Assembly: GCA_003024785.1 (NCBI GenBank)
Contig: PUQB01000443.1
Location: 104,481 to 168,480, forward strand
Length of the DNA: 64,000 nucleotides
Direction: 5' to 3'
Source of the DNA: Selaginella tamariscina
Lineage: Eukaryota; Streptophyta; Lycopodiopsida; Selaginellales; Selaginellaceae
The position numbers and the translations under genes were made by a program. This document shows, one piece after another, positions 20,422-34,300 of this stretch; the stretch's first letter is position 1, and each line of letters starts with the position of its first letter. Under the pieces are notes generated by a model, which was not told where the DNA came from, searched no databases, and worked only from the letters and a program-made list of their open reading frames with translations.

Positions 20422-20862
20422 GTGTTGTAATAGTGAGTATATTTGTGTCATTGATTTGTAAAACATTAACATACTAATTAGCTCTCTCTCGCTCACAAAT
20501 ATACTCACTATTACAACAGATCTCTGGTGTTTGTGTTTGTGTTTGTGAGAGAGACACTCATATGTAAAAACACTAACATACTAGTTAACTCTTTCTCTCT
20601 CTCTCAAACACACAACACACACGTGTTGTAATAGTGAATGATGTCTGTGTATTTGTGTCATTGATATGTAAACATCTCTCTCTCACACACACACACACAC
20701 ACAAGTGTTGAATATTGAATGATTTGCAAGTGTGATATGCATGAATATACATAAATATTTCAACGTACCTCTGATATGAGTTTGAAGTGTTTACAGCACT
20801 ATTAACATTAGCAGCCTTCATTAACCCACATTCATAAACAGCCGATCCATCTGTACGGAAGA
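19325..20862. repeat. Direct segmental duplication, copy 2 (source copy)
   Basis: Matches 191-1722. Here the sequence continues into the intact upstream exons of the glucanase gene, so this copy is the likely source. Confidence 0.9.
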
Positions 20863-22401
20863 GCCCGTAGTTTCTCTCCGAGGCAGGACCGTACTTGCGA
20901 TCCTCGTTAAACAGAGCAAAAACGAAAACGTCAATAGGCTGACGTGGCCGGAGCGGGGTACCTGAGCTGGACGCCAAGTGGGATATCAGATTCTGGTTGT
21001 ACGTCCTCGCGTTCTGTATGTTGACGCCAGCTTCGTCCACGTCACCGGATGATGGCCAGCCTGTCTCCGTGATGGTAACTGGGATGCCGAAGTAACCGAG
21101 CTTCTCTATAGCGGAATACGTGGCGTCAATCTGGGCCGTGAACAAGTTAGTGTAGATGAGGCCAGTCTTGGGATCGACGGCTCCGGGATTTGGTAAGAAC
21201 AATGCATAAGCTAACGGAATCTCCTTTGGATTATTCCGGTAAGCGAAGAAGGGATATGCGTTGATGAGGAATGGAGCTCGTGTGTCTGCTAGAAACTGAA
21301 TAAGAGGCTTGAGGTACATTCCACTAACTTCTTGACGGAATACTCCTGACTGCAATTTATAAATAAAAAATGATTATGTATATATCATATCACACACACG
21401 CACGCACAGACGCACGCACACACACAGAGGTACCGAAGGTGGAAAAGAGTTTGCGAGTAAGGCAAAAGAATGTGGTGTTGAGACTTTGATGGCATTGTCC
21501 AGCTTGAAGGAAGCAAGAGCTGTATGAATGTTCTTCATAGCTGGAAGTATCAAAGAGTATAGTTGGCCATCATCAGCGGTAAACACTTCATTTCCCACTG
21601 TAATCAGGTTGATCTTCGTGGCTGGTGTATACACAGCAATATTCTGTAACATCAATTTGTACACGTGTATGTGTGAGTGTGTAGGTGTGTATGCATGTAT
21701 ACTTACATATAGTACATGTCACATATTACACTGGAGTGTGTGTGTGTGTGTAAAATAGGCTGTTTAATGGTCAGAGGTAATTAGAAGTACTATAGTCTTT
21801 GTAAAGCCAGATTTAGAACTACATTACTTTAACTATGGTCATTATTTTTGATAAAAACGTCTAGGGACACACGAAGTTTAAACTGTTCTTTTGTATACAT
21901 GCCCTTGGCTATGCGCTAGGTGATAAGGACACACACACTTACATGCACATACCTTGGCAACCCAGTCATGTGCAGTATTTGCATCTGTGAGAGATGCGAC
22001 TTGGTCATTGTTAACTCCGACAACTACGTCGATGCCAGTGTTGGCAAAGGCTTTGAGCAATACAGGATCGATGCTGAACATCCGGATCTTCCCTATGAGT
22101 GTGGACTTGAGGAGCTTCACAACTTGTTCTGGAGGTGGCAGATTATCCGCCAGTTGACCATAGTTGACTCCTAGCGGATTGTTGATAAGTGCATTTGAAT
22201 CTGGAGTTGACGCTGCATATATGTACTTTGAACATAAGTGTATGTACAGCTAATGCAAAACAAACACATACACACACATGTGAATGCTCCTCTCTCTCTC
22301 CGCACGCAAGCGCGCGCGCAACACACACACACAGATGTCGCTTAAGCAACATTTCTGATCTGCAATGGAGATATGTAACTATAGAAGTACTATACGTACA
22401 T

Positions 22402-22439
<38 letters not shown>

Positions 22440-22605
22440 CTTAAGCAACATTCTGATCTACACTGGAGATATTTAAGTATAGGAGTACTATACGTACATC
22501 ATACACACACACACACGTACGCACACACATTAACTTACTTGACAATTGAAATGCGAAACTGAAAACCGCCAATGTGATGGACAAGAACTTCAGGAGGAGC
22601 TTCAT
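19728..22605 (-). CDS. Secreted glucan endo-1,3-beta-glucosidase, GH17 with X8 (CBM43) domain
   Basis: Six exons can be joined without a frame break: 22605-22539, 22212-21953, 21643-21434, 21349-20769, 20071-19818 and 19753-19728. The total is 1398 bp, about 465 residues. The start gives a signal peptide ([19 protein letters not shown]), then the mature GH17 start [18 protein letters not shown]. The proton donor lies in ITVGNEVF and the nucleophile in [13 protein letters not shown], and [12 protein letters not shown] is conserved. The last two exons encode the X8 glucan-binding module with its cysteine pattern ([36 protein letters not shown]). No GPI-anchor signal follows, so secretion to the cell wall is expected, where callose is hydrolysed. 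The introns are rich in CA/CT repeats. The 3' end is duplicated at 597-1721. Confidence 0.93.
20130..20705. repeat. Compound minisatellite in the GH17 intron (copy 2)
   Basis: Same unit structure as 985-1560. Cores lie near 20202, 20311, 20427 and 20628, with one inverted core near 20495-20518. Microsatellite lengths differ from copy 1, so they have changed since the duplication. Confidence 0.85.
22405..22436. repeat. (GA)n microsatellite in GH17 intron 1
   Basis: About 16 GA units. It lies between two diverged direct copies of a 60-70 bp motif (CTTAAGCAACATT.CTGATCT.CA plus TATACGTACATCA), near 22340-22404 and 22438-22502. Confidence 0.8.
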
Positions 22606-23018
22606 TGTGAAATGCCCAGGTTTTCGGTTTGGAACACGAGGATATGAAGTAAATAAAAGTAGATAACTTTAGTAAAGAAAAGCTGAGTAAAGTTAAAAAA
22701 GGATGACATTCTGTCAAAAAGGAAGTAAATTTTTGATCATGTCATAAAAAGAGGTTATAGTATACTATATACGTTGGAATTTTTTCATATTTTACTTAGA
22801 ATATAGTAAATATCTGTCTCTATTCACACGCACACACACACACACATATAGGGTGCTCACGTATGCATGTGTGTTGTGATTTATAAATTGATAGGTACCA
22901 CTTTCTTCAAAGTCATCAAGACTTATAGTAGTTTTATATGGATTATTCTAAGACTTTGACACACATATCCACACCAGACACTTCAATACATATACCTCTC
23001 TCTCTTCTCTGTTATGTA

Positions 23019-24011
23019 ATGTCAAGTATGCTAATATCCATGGATAATTTAGTATATCTACTTATTTTTGTGATAATTATACTCTGGAGTTTAATTTCAT
23101 ATGATTCCAAACTCCCCGTACCTCTTCCGATTATCGGCCATTTGTACTTGTTGGGAAATCCCCTCACCAATCTCTCACCAATCTCGCAAGGAAATATGGC
23201 CCCTGTTTCTTCCTCAAGCTGGGATCGTATCCAACACTGCTCATCTCCTCGGCTGAGACTGCAAAGGAGGCTCTCAAGATCAGGACGTTGTCTTCTCGTC
23301 CAGGCCAGATTTCGCAGCTGTGGTAATATATACACACTATATACATGAGATACTATATATATGCATGTGGTAATATACACGTATATACACACTGTATGCT
23401 ATATGTATAAGCTTGTATATATACGGTACATCTATACGTACCTGCTGAAGTATATGATGTGCCTTTGTGTAGATCTTCTAGGATGAATCTCAGCCCTTAA
23501 GAGTTAATACATAGATGTTAAAACATGAACACACTCAACGCGTACAATTATCTTTAAGTTAATCAAATGTGTACGTATATATGTATGTGGACATATGCAT
23601 AATAACATATGGATGATACATAAATTGTTAATTATAATATAAGAGCTGCAAAACACACACACACACACGATATATACATATTAAGGTGCTTTTATAGGCT
23701 ATAATTTCGTATAACCACAGTGGGATAATGTGGTCACCATATGGAGAATTATGGAAATGTAAGGAAGCTTTGTAACACTGAACTAATGACCACAAAGCGT
23801 GTGGAGTCTTTCATGTCAGTGAGAGCCCAAGAGATGTCGACGACCATGTCGAGTTTTTTGAAATGGTCGAGGGCTTCACAAGTTGTAAACCTGAGAGATA
23901 TCCTGACTGATGTCACGTTTAACATCATGACTAGAATGATGATTAGCAAGAGCTACTCTGGAGGCAAAGATGAAGAGGTACGCATGCACACGTCTGTGCG
24001 TGCGTGCGTGC

Positions 24012-24042
<31 letters not shown>

Positions 24043-24465
24043 TCCGGCTGTTCTTGACCGTAACAACATGTACTTCTAAGCGCACTTCTATGGTTGCAAT
24101 GTACAACAATAAAACAGAATGATCATCTCTCTCTCTCTCCTCACAACACACACACACATGTACTGATACATGTTCAGCGTGGAAGTTCAAGTGTTGATAG
24201 CAAAGGTGCAATAGCAATTGGAGATGTATATATAGGGACCACATACCATGGCTGGGTTGTTAGGCGGTAAAGAGATAACTAATATGAAAGTACCATAAGA
24301 AATGGACGCATACAGAAGCAAATAGATGAGCACCGATAACCCAGCAAGTTTAACGATTTCATAAGTATTATGCTTGCCAACGAATCTCAAAAACTCTAAT
24401 GAAGTCAACCATATTAGTACGTTATATATAATAAACCAATGTACAGACATACTTGTTGTGTGTGT

Positions 24466-24504
<39 letters not shown>

Positions 24505-25102
24505 TGTGTATGCAGGATATGCTTGCCGGGGGGACAGAAACAAGTGCAACAACAGTGGAGTGGGTTTAACGGAACTCCTTAAGCACCCAGAAATGCTAAG
24601 CAAGGTAAAAGAGGAGCTTGACAGTGTAGTGGAAAGGACAGCCTGTAAAGGGAAGACCTGGAGAACCTCAAATACCTCACAGCGGTGGTAAAAGAGACAC
24701 TCAGGCTGCACCCACCGCCCCTATACTGATGTATTCCGCAACACAAGCATGTCAATTTGGTAAGTATTATGTACCCGAGAGACGAGGGTATTTGTGAATG
24801 TATATGCCATTGGGAGGATGAAAGCTACTGAAGGAACCTGTGACGTTCAATCCCGAAAGGTTCATGAATACTAATATTGATGTGCGGGGCGGAATTTGAG
24901 GTAATCCGTTTGGGAGTGGGAGACGGGTTGTCCTGGGATACAAATGGAATGACTATGGTGCAGTTTATGTTGGCGAGCTTGTTACATGGTTTGATTGGGA
25001 ATGCCAGGTAAGGTGGGATTTGAGGAGCTGGACATGAGTGAGGGAGTGGGACTAGTAATTACTAGAAGTTTCCCTTGGAGTTGGTTCCTGTGGCACGTCT
25101 AG
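23019..25102 (+). pseudogene. Cytochrome P450 pseudogene
   Basis: The start encodes a membrane anchor (MDNLVYLLIFVIIILWSLIS) and PLPIIGHLYLLGNPL, as in plant microsomal P450s. After an 11-bp duplication-like slip near 23170 the frame continues ARKYGPCFFLKLGSYPTLLI. A later exon (about 23725-23978) has NIMWSPYGELWK-type sequence and RKLCNTELMTTKRVESF, with a 1-bp indel between them. The I-helix is at about 24517 (AGGTETSATTVEW), followed by KETLRLHPPP and PVTFNPERF. The heme loop at about 24905-24950 reads NPFGSGRR and then loses the frame, so the Cys of the C-P-G ligand is out of frame. Internal sequence between exon 2 and the I-helix is also missing. Several stops confirm that it is dead. 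It ends at TAG 25100-25102. Confidence 0.85.
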
Positions 25103-25336
25103 ACTCAATGCCTATGGCATATGAATAGTATGTACTTGTGTGTTATGAGTAGGTTACACAAAAAAAGACGCATGGCTATGTATGCATGCAGACTTATACT
25201 ACTAAAATAAATCATGTTATTAAGTATAAGAAGCAGCCTTGTGTGTGAGAGAGAGGCAGTAACTTACAAAAGCTTTGTTAAAACTAATATAGAAGTTACA
25301 TTACAAACTAATATATAGACTTTTGATTGTGAGTTT

Positions 25337-28300
25337 TTAAGTTACCTTGGCCTGTTTCGAGAGTGCCCAATACCTGGGACAAGCTGGTTCATGTGCAAGG
25401 CGATTTGTAGCCAGGAAGATCCAGTTGCGCTCCATTTGGGCAGTTCACGGGACTTGCTCCTTCATCGTGCACAAATGCTGTTGCTACCAATGCCATTTGG
25501 AAATAATAACTCTGCTGTATTGGATACTCTAAAACAATATGTATAAGTTAAAATACATGTGTATCTATACGTCTGTGTTAAACCAACTCTTACACTCTAA
25601 TCCCTTGCAAATAGTCCAGATATAGATACTTGTTAGAAAAGACAGAGAGAGAGAACTACACATATATATACTTGCATGATGGGTATGGATATAGTTTAGT
25701 TTACCTGCAGCTGGCCAGGTTAGAAACTCCCTGCGAAGATGGTTACCATTCTCAAGCTACTAGATCGTGTCCCGTCCCGGTTCTTTCCGCTTGTGCAAGA
25801 AGAGCGGATGCTACAGGAATATCCATTCCTTCTTGCCCTGTACGGCCTTGAAAGGCTGGATATCCTTGGAGAGGTATGGACCCGCAATTACCCGACTTGA
25901 CAAGCTCCAAACAAATTGCACTTCAAACGGAAGGTTAATATAGCTTTATTATACTAATTGGTTTCATAACACTACTAACTATTGTAGCTGTAATGATTCT
26001 TTTATAAAGATAAGATATATACTATAGTATGACTAGGAGCTATATTTTTATAATTATCGTTTAACGTACATGACAATAGAAAATTACAATTAATCAGTTT
26101 TAACAATACAATTTAGAAATAGTTATTATTTTAGATAATTTATAGTACTAACTGAAGGTCACAATGGTAGTTCTAGTTTTTATGATTCTGGATGACAAGG
26201 ACATATTTCCAAACACACGCTAGCACGTACATGAAGAAGAGACAATATCGGATTGTTGCCCATAAAGATATTGCTTTACTAGCGGCATTCTCTGAAAGCT
26301 GTAACTCGCCTTTCTCGAAATAAACCCTGGCAAGTATACTCTCTAGTAAATAACCACTCTGCCATAGCATACCTGATACAATTATATGATAAATAATATA
26401 ATGTAATAATATGTAAGATATACGTAACACACACACACACCACACAAAACATCACAGCGCACACACACACAACACACAAAAGTTACCTTGTAGTTTTGCC
26501 TGAATTTCGATATTGTATCATCGGGATTCATATCCCATCTGAGCTCTAACTCTATCAAAGATAGCTGCCAGACATGATTCTCGTTTCCCTGCCTTTCCTA
26601 TAATATGAACATAAATACATAAGTCCAATCAGCAACAAGAAATAAGTTATGTGTCCATGCTTGTCTTTGTGTGTGTTAAAAGCACATTAATATAGTCTTA
26701 TAAGAAATAAAAGTGTAGTTGGTAAAAATAAATAGACAGCAATTCTATAGTTTATTGTTGTAAAGAAACTCATAGAGTAACAATAAGGATTGTTTAAGTA
26801 TAATATAGAGAGACAAGCTGGTAATAAAATAGTAACGGTGTAGTATATCTATATAATGCACATGTATGTATCTCCCTCTCCCTCTCTCCCTCTCTCCCTC
26901 TCTCTCGTCGTTATACCTGAAATGGCTTGTCTTGCGGGCAAACTGTCTTTACGTGCATAATAGCAGCGACCAATTGGAGAATGCTTGCAAAGCTTGTCTT
27001 ATGAAAAGGAGACTTTACCGAATCGAGTGCCAAATGTAATTACCATTTCGCAATTCACATTCAGATATGCATAGTTCTAACGTGGTTCGCATGTAGCTAT
27101 TGTCACACCTATAAATCACAAGCAAAATAGTATATAAAGCATTTTCTATGTATATAGATAAAGCTGCTTATACATTAGATTAAGAATATAACAGCTCTTG
27201 TACATGTACATATTTTCATTCATATAGCACAATTTATTAATATCAATACTTAAATATACTATGAACAATACAATATAACACACAAAGACACACACACACA
27301 CGCACAAAACATATGTAATATACATTCAAAGTAAAATAAAGACACATCGATGGTATATGTACATGCATATCATATATTCTATTATTGCTGTCATTGCCTC
27401 TTCCGGCCTCATTGTTCTTCACGAGGTCATAAGGGTTCAGGTCTACCCGATGAACTCATATCAAATCATCGGTTTACAGCATATAACATACAATATGGCA
27501 CATGAATAAAACATGTTTTTAATATAATACCTATCCAATATTGCTCTCGACATTCGTGCAACTGATTGACAAATATGACCAGGATAATCTCGTTTTCTCG
27601 CATCTTGCATCAGGAATAAGATGAGACGGTAACGGGCCTCCACGTTTGATGGCTCCTTGTGTACTAACCTGCAGAAGTAAAGGACATCAGGTTACTTAGA
27701 AAAGCAATGTGTGTGCTCCTCCGTGTGTGTGTGATTTTCTCACATACATGCACACAGATCGTATTATATTGTTATAAAACAGCACAAAACTTTGTTAAAT
27801 ACGAAAAACATAGGAAAGTACCTTTGAGAGTTTCTCACATGTATAATAACAGCCTGTGTGTGAGTAAGTGTTTTTGCATAGCGAATATATACATATGCAC
27901 ACACAAATGGTCTATCTATATATTTATACACATAAAGACAGAGAGACACACATTCAAAGACACGTACCTAATTAAGTTCCCAAGAATTTGTGTTCCCGTA
28001 AGAAATCATAGTTACTGGATGCAATAGCGGCATCAGTCATAAGTGTGCAAACTAATTTGCGTGTCAGCTTGTCATCCGAATTAATTGACTCTACACTGCA
28101 CAACTGCTCCACCACTCCCCGTCATTCCCGAGCTCTCAGACAGTATTCTATGTCCCAGCTTTGCTCTGAAACAGCACGTTTTCCGTGAGTGCGTGCTTAT
28201 GTTTTTGTGTATGTATATTGTCTTGTGTGTTCATATGCACATCTAGGTTACTACTGTTTACATTAGTAAACACAATAATAAAACGTAGATATCCAATAAC

Positions 28301-31300
28301 ATATATAGTCTGTATCTACATGTATATAGAGACACAAAAGCGTTTATGCATATGCATGTACATACATGTATTTATGTGCTTGTCTATATGTACGTTTATC
28401 TATATGTACATACTTTAGCCTACATACACGTACAAGTCACACTGTGTGCAAATACATATATGAATGGTGTATATAGGCCACGCATGTAGTACCTCAGGCT
28501 GCCACTTTGTGGATACATGTGTACAGCTTTGATTAGATTTCGAGTAACTCCAGAAGTCTGTAAAAGGTAAAAATTCAACATCGTTACGAATGATTTGATG
28601 GTGGACGTTAATACATCAAGATCTGTATACTAAATAGGTACATACAAACAACATGTGCACACACACACAAACACCTGGTTTCCTGAAGCAAGTAAGAGGT
28701 ATGCATCAGAAAGCATAAGCAAAGAAAAAAACAGCACGACAGCGGTTAAGTGCTGCAGATAGTAAGTCGTGTCTAGAGCTGCAGATACCCAGAGACAGAG
28801 CAGTAAGGCAAAAATCTCTGTCTATGGAATACACGTCAGAGGCTTCCAGAAGAATATTTAGTGCAGACCGTGGTCCCTGGTTATAGTAAGTTATCTTAGC
28901 CAGTAGCACGAGCACAGAGACATATTGTGCGTTTGTCCTGCATGTACCAACACAGACATTATGTAAGTATGCTATTAAAGATCATTACACATGAGTGTGT
29001 GTACGTGTGCATCTCAGTACATAATATATTATAACTCAGTAATTTAGATGGCATAAAACACAACTGTATATGACCTGCTGTATATACAGTTGATTGTAAT
29101 AACACACACACACACACACATTATAAGTCAACAATAAGCACACGTATACATTTTTAAAAACACGTACGAGGTTGATGTGGTAAGTGCTTTACGAACGATC
29201 CCCTCTGCTCGATTTCCACGGCCAGAGTCCAACAGTGAAATAGCGTAACCGCGTATGTCAGCTAGATCAGTTAAAGTACCTGCGAAGTTAAACCAGCTGA
29301 TCACAACTTAATGTTAATGTTCATATATAACATACATGTACCGTTAGCTGTAGCACACACATACTTATAACTTTGATTCGAAAGAATCATTATAACACAC
29401 CTGTAGAAACACATACACAGACACATATCTTCATGTACTATGTACAGTTATATAACACATGCTGTAGTTATCTACACTTATCATCTTATAACGATTACTC
29501 TATAAAATTTATATTATCTACTGCATTATTATACTGAATACAAGAACGCACATCATACATATAACGAAAACATGGCACGCACACATCACGGTTTTCAGAA
29601 GAAAAGCACCATTACCAGTAGCGGCGAGTTTATCGTATTCCTCAACAGCCGCTTGTGAATCACCTACCTGAGTTAAACACAAACACATCATGAATTTAAT
29701 AAACTGTAGAATGTGTGTGTACAAGCTATATATATACATGTGTGTGCTATCAGTATATTATCTAGGTAGCATAATGATATATACCAGTGCACTACATACT
29801 ACTGTGTGCTATTATTAATGATAACGATGGATAAATGAAATAACCAGAATCAAGGTAGTTTAGTAAACTACAGTGTGTCTCTGTGTATATTATGTCTAGT
29901 TATTAGATAGTATTGACTAATATTACATCCAGGGCGACCGGAAAATGAAAGTGAGAAGAAGAACTTTGAACTATAAATTGTAAGGCAGTCGTTAAACTAA
30001 AGTACATATACATATAGATTGTGTATGTCTGTGTGGGTGAGGTATTTGTCATCATGATTCTATATCTAGGTAATAGTACCGATACTATAATATCTACTAT
30101 GCTACACTTCAATTATGTACTATGTATACCGATTACATTTGTGATAGTAATGCTACGATCTTCACACACACACACACACACAGTACCTTGCATAGAGCCC
30201 GTGCCAAATTTGATGTAATAAAATATGCTTGTTGGAATCCGAAGATAACGTGGCAGCAGCACGAGCGTTTTTGTAAGCTGAAATGGCCACGGGTAAGTCG
30301 TTCCTGGATTCCGCGGATATTCCTTTAAGATTATGTGCTGCTGCTCGCAAGGGATTCCGTTTAACTGTTTGGCTTAATGCTGCATAAACCTGAAAGACAT
30401 ATATATATATATATAACAAGGTGTCAGAGCATGCACACACACATATTACTAGATTAAGCTATAGCGAACATAAGTAAAGTTTCGACTTACCTAGAAATAA
30501 AAACTAGTTATGTATATGCATTACTGTTAATATTATTATTTATTCTTTTTCTCCATCTTAAGCTGTAATCATCTCTTATGTTGACGTAGACACATTTACA
30601 TTTTCATTGGCTATATTTTCTCCTCCCTCCCTCTCTCTTAATCAAGTGTTTATATATATATATATATATATATAGGAATGTCCACTTACATATATTACGT
30701 ATATTAAAATAATATATAAAATTGGTTAGCCATTTAACTTACATATTTAGCTATTTAAATAATGGACAATTTTACCTGGGCTAGGCTCAGATTTTGTGTT
30801 TCCGCTGCCAACTGCCCGAGGCCTATATGTACATCTGTTGCCTGAAACAGTCAATTACAAATGGGTGTGCGTACACACACACACACACACCACATGTTTA
30901 ATATATTGTCCTACGAGAAAGTTGCACAGCAGAGACACAGTTGGTAAACGCATCTAGCAGGTCCTCTTCCCTAAAAAAACATGCAAGCGTAATGCACATA
31001 GAAGTACATACATAAAATAAATACAATAATAAACATATAGGCATTATGGGTACCTGTTACGAATAACTGCCATTCCTGCCCAAGGCAGTGCCAGTGATGG
31101 ATCTGCACTTCGTGCTCTGTCAAAAGCGTATTGTGCCAGTACGTCCTCGTGCGAGGCTATATACAACTGCATATAAATTAAATTAAATATTCAACATAAA
31201 AACGTACATAGATTATAGTATAATTTATCGAGGTTTTCATTTAAACATGGTGGCCTACTTGTACATTTATATTATTAGGATAACGTGTACAAGCCTAGAC

Positions 31301-34300
31301 GGTTGTCACATGCCACAATACACAGACACACACTCCTACACGTACTTGACCAAGATAAGCCCATGCAAGAGCGTGGTTTTGGTTAAGTCGAAGTGCCTGA
31401 ATAAAAGCATGCTGCTTTAAACCCTTGTGACGAGTTACCAGACCTAGAGCAACCCATGTATGTGCATTTGCCCCATCAAGTTTCAAACCAGAACATGCAA
31501 TAATTTCACTCTCTGACCTGAAAATAAAGACTAAATATTAATATATACCACTAGTACTGAATAATTTACAATTAAATCAATAATCACTCCATCAGTAGCT
31601 TTAGTAATAACTATTAATGATTACCAATAACTATAAGCGCTGGTATTTGATTAATATTATGTAACTTATTATTATACAATACAGATTATAACAGTATAGA
31701 TGTAGTTAGTTACTAATAATCTACATTTACAAGTAATTCATATCAGAAAAGTTACCATTGAGAAACTCTTTGAAGGTTTTGTAAAGTAGCAATATACTCC
31801 ATGGTAATTGCTAAGTCGTGGTATAAACTCGGGTCATTTGGTAATAATGAAATCGCACACTTAAATGCATGAGCTGCATTGCTTGCAGCACGTAATCGTT
31901 CGTTTGCCAGGAATTAACTGCTTCTTTACTTAAATTGCCATCAAAAGGCAATACTTGAGCATATAGCAGCTGCATGTAAGCAAAAAGTATTAGGTTTGGT
32001 TGAGCATTATCCGGCATACATATGGATATATATTCAATATACCTTGGTGAATTATATACCATATATCAGAGCACAATGAAAGACTACTGTATTTATATTA
32101 AATATAGTTAACAATTACATAAATAGGAAATACAACAGACATCCAAACACCATTATACATAATAAAGACGCAATGCATAATTATACGTACACAATGCACG
32201 TGCGTGTGTTAAATATGCTTACATTTACATCTCCAAGTTGCTTCCAAACGGTAACCAAGTGCCCGTAAAGCATCGTATTCCTAGTTGCTAAGCCAACTGC
32301 TTCCTATACAAAGTTATTCTTAATACTTCCTTTGTATACATGCTTAAAAGTAAAAAGTATACCTTTAAAAAGAGTCGAACACCAAGCACTGCACCCAGGT
32401 TCAGGCATTCACGAGCTTGACCAATTAAAGAAGCGGCAAGTCATACATTGCATTCAGGTCACCAGGCAAAATCCGTAATGCTTCACGGTACGCATTGATA
32501 GCCTGTAAAATATTTACAGAAAAGTATATATATAGAAGTATTAATATAAAGTACGATGTGTAGCTTATAACAGATAAGTGGTAGCATCAAGTATCAGTAA
32601 ATAACAATGTAGGTTGAAATGTGAGAGCAGAAGAAAAAGCAACTGTACCAGCCACAAGACCAGATATAGCCAACAAAAGAAAAGCAGGCACAGGCTTCAA
32701 AAAACACAACGTACAGAATGCATATATCACCTGTGTATATACATATAGATAAAACATAGCTGATTAGAAGCAGATGGTCATGGACCCTCTCTCCCGCTCT
32801 CCCCCCCCCCCTCACACACACACAAATCAATTACCTTGGAAAATGCTGATAGCGTGAGCTGAATAGCTCCAATCTCGAGTGCTGCAAACAGGCTGCTATT
32901 GTCAAGCTCGAATGCACGTCCAAAGGCCTAATAAACATATCTTATAGACACATAACAAAAGTCATAATCATAACAATAATGATAACATTATCATTAATAT
33001 GATTAGTCCGCTGATAATGAAACTTATACACACCTTTGCCGCAGCTGTGAACATTCCCAGCTTCTTATATGACAATGCAAGTGCCTGAATCATATATGGA
33101 AAGTTTAGTAATTTAGATATTAAAAATTTAGTGAAATAAGTTAGAATCTTTACAAGCAATGATATAACAAACTTACTTCCCAAAGGCGAGGATCGGTTGG
33201 ATACCCTCGAAGACCATACTGTGCACTGGCTACTGCTTCCGACCAATGCTTTTGAGCTACCTACACACATAATAACGTATATATAAATACATGTAAATGC
33301 TAGTTCCACATGTATATACATACATAAAAATATACGTTTATATGTGTGTGTGTAGATGTGAACTTAGAACGAATCACACGTAAAAGAATACAAGTATAGA
33401 AGAAAATGCAGAAATAAATACATGCATGTGTACACGATATTATGGTTATACACCTGAATATATCCCAGACGTCTCCAGGCCCAGAATGCCCGAGGGGACT
33501 TCTTCGAAGCTTCTTCACAGATATTTTTCTCTAGAAGGTATTGTCCCCCGTTATCCAGAATATCGCAAAGCAGTTCCTATATAATAAATATTTAACAATG
33601 TACAGTTAAAAGTTCTAAACAACACTGAAAAGAAATATCTATATCACGTATATATATAATATCATAAATATAAACAACATCAAAGAATACATATATGTAT
33701 ATATAAGCATACCCCAACCGATTCGTCCTCGGGTTCCAAAGAAACAGCCTTTTGATAGCACCGAACAGCTCTCCGAAGCTCCTTGGAACATTCTCTGTAG
33801 TAGTGCCCCAAATAAAGGAAAGCCTTGGATTGGCTAGGGTCGAGCTTGGCAGATTCCAAAAACTCGATCATTGCTTTCTCTTTCATGTCTATCATTTCCC
33901 AGTAAACACGTCCCTGGCATACAATAAAGAATACAGTGCATCAAGTATAGCAGAAAATGTGAACTCTATACACTACATGCTGATATATTCTTATTTCAAA
34001 CTAGCATTATATAATACTACCTAAATAAACGTTTTACAAATACAAGATGTAACGACATAAAAACTCTATTATAATTAGTATTTAAGATGCATGCAATTAT
34101 AGAACTCTATAATATAATAACTTGGATATAATACATAAACAATTATCAATATATATAGCATGCTGAAACATACATATATCAACCTACACAGTATAATCTA
34201 GTTATTAAGTACAACATATATGATCAGTGTCAATAACATTAATAAAGAAACTAAATATATCACACGAAGAATATAGGTAAAGGATCATTTAAGGTATACA

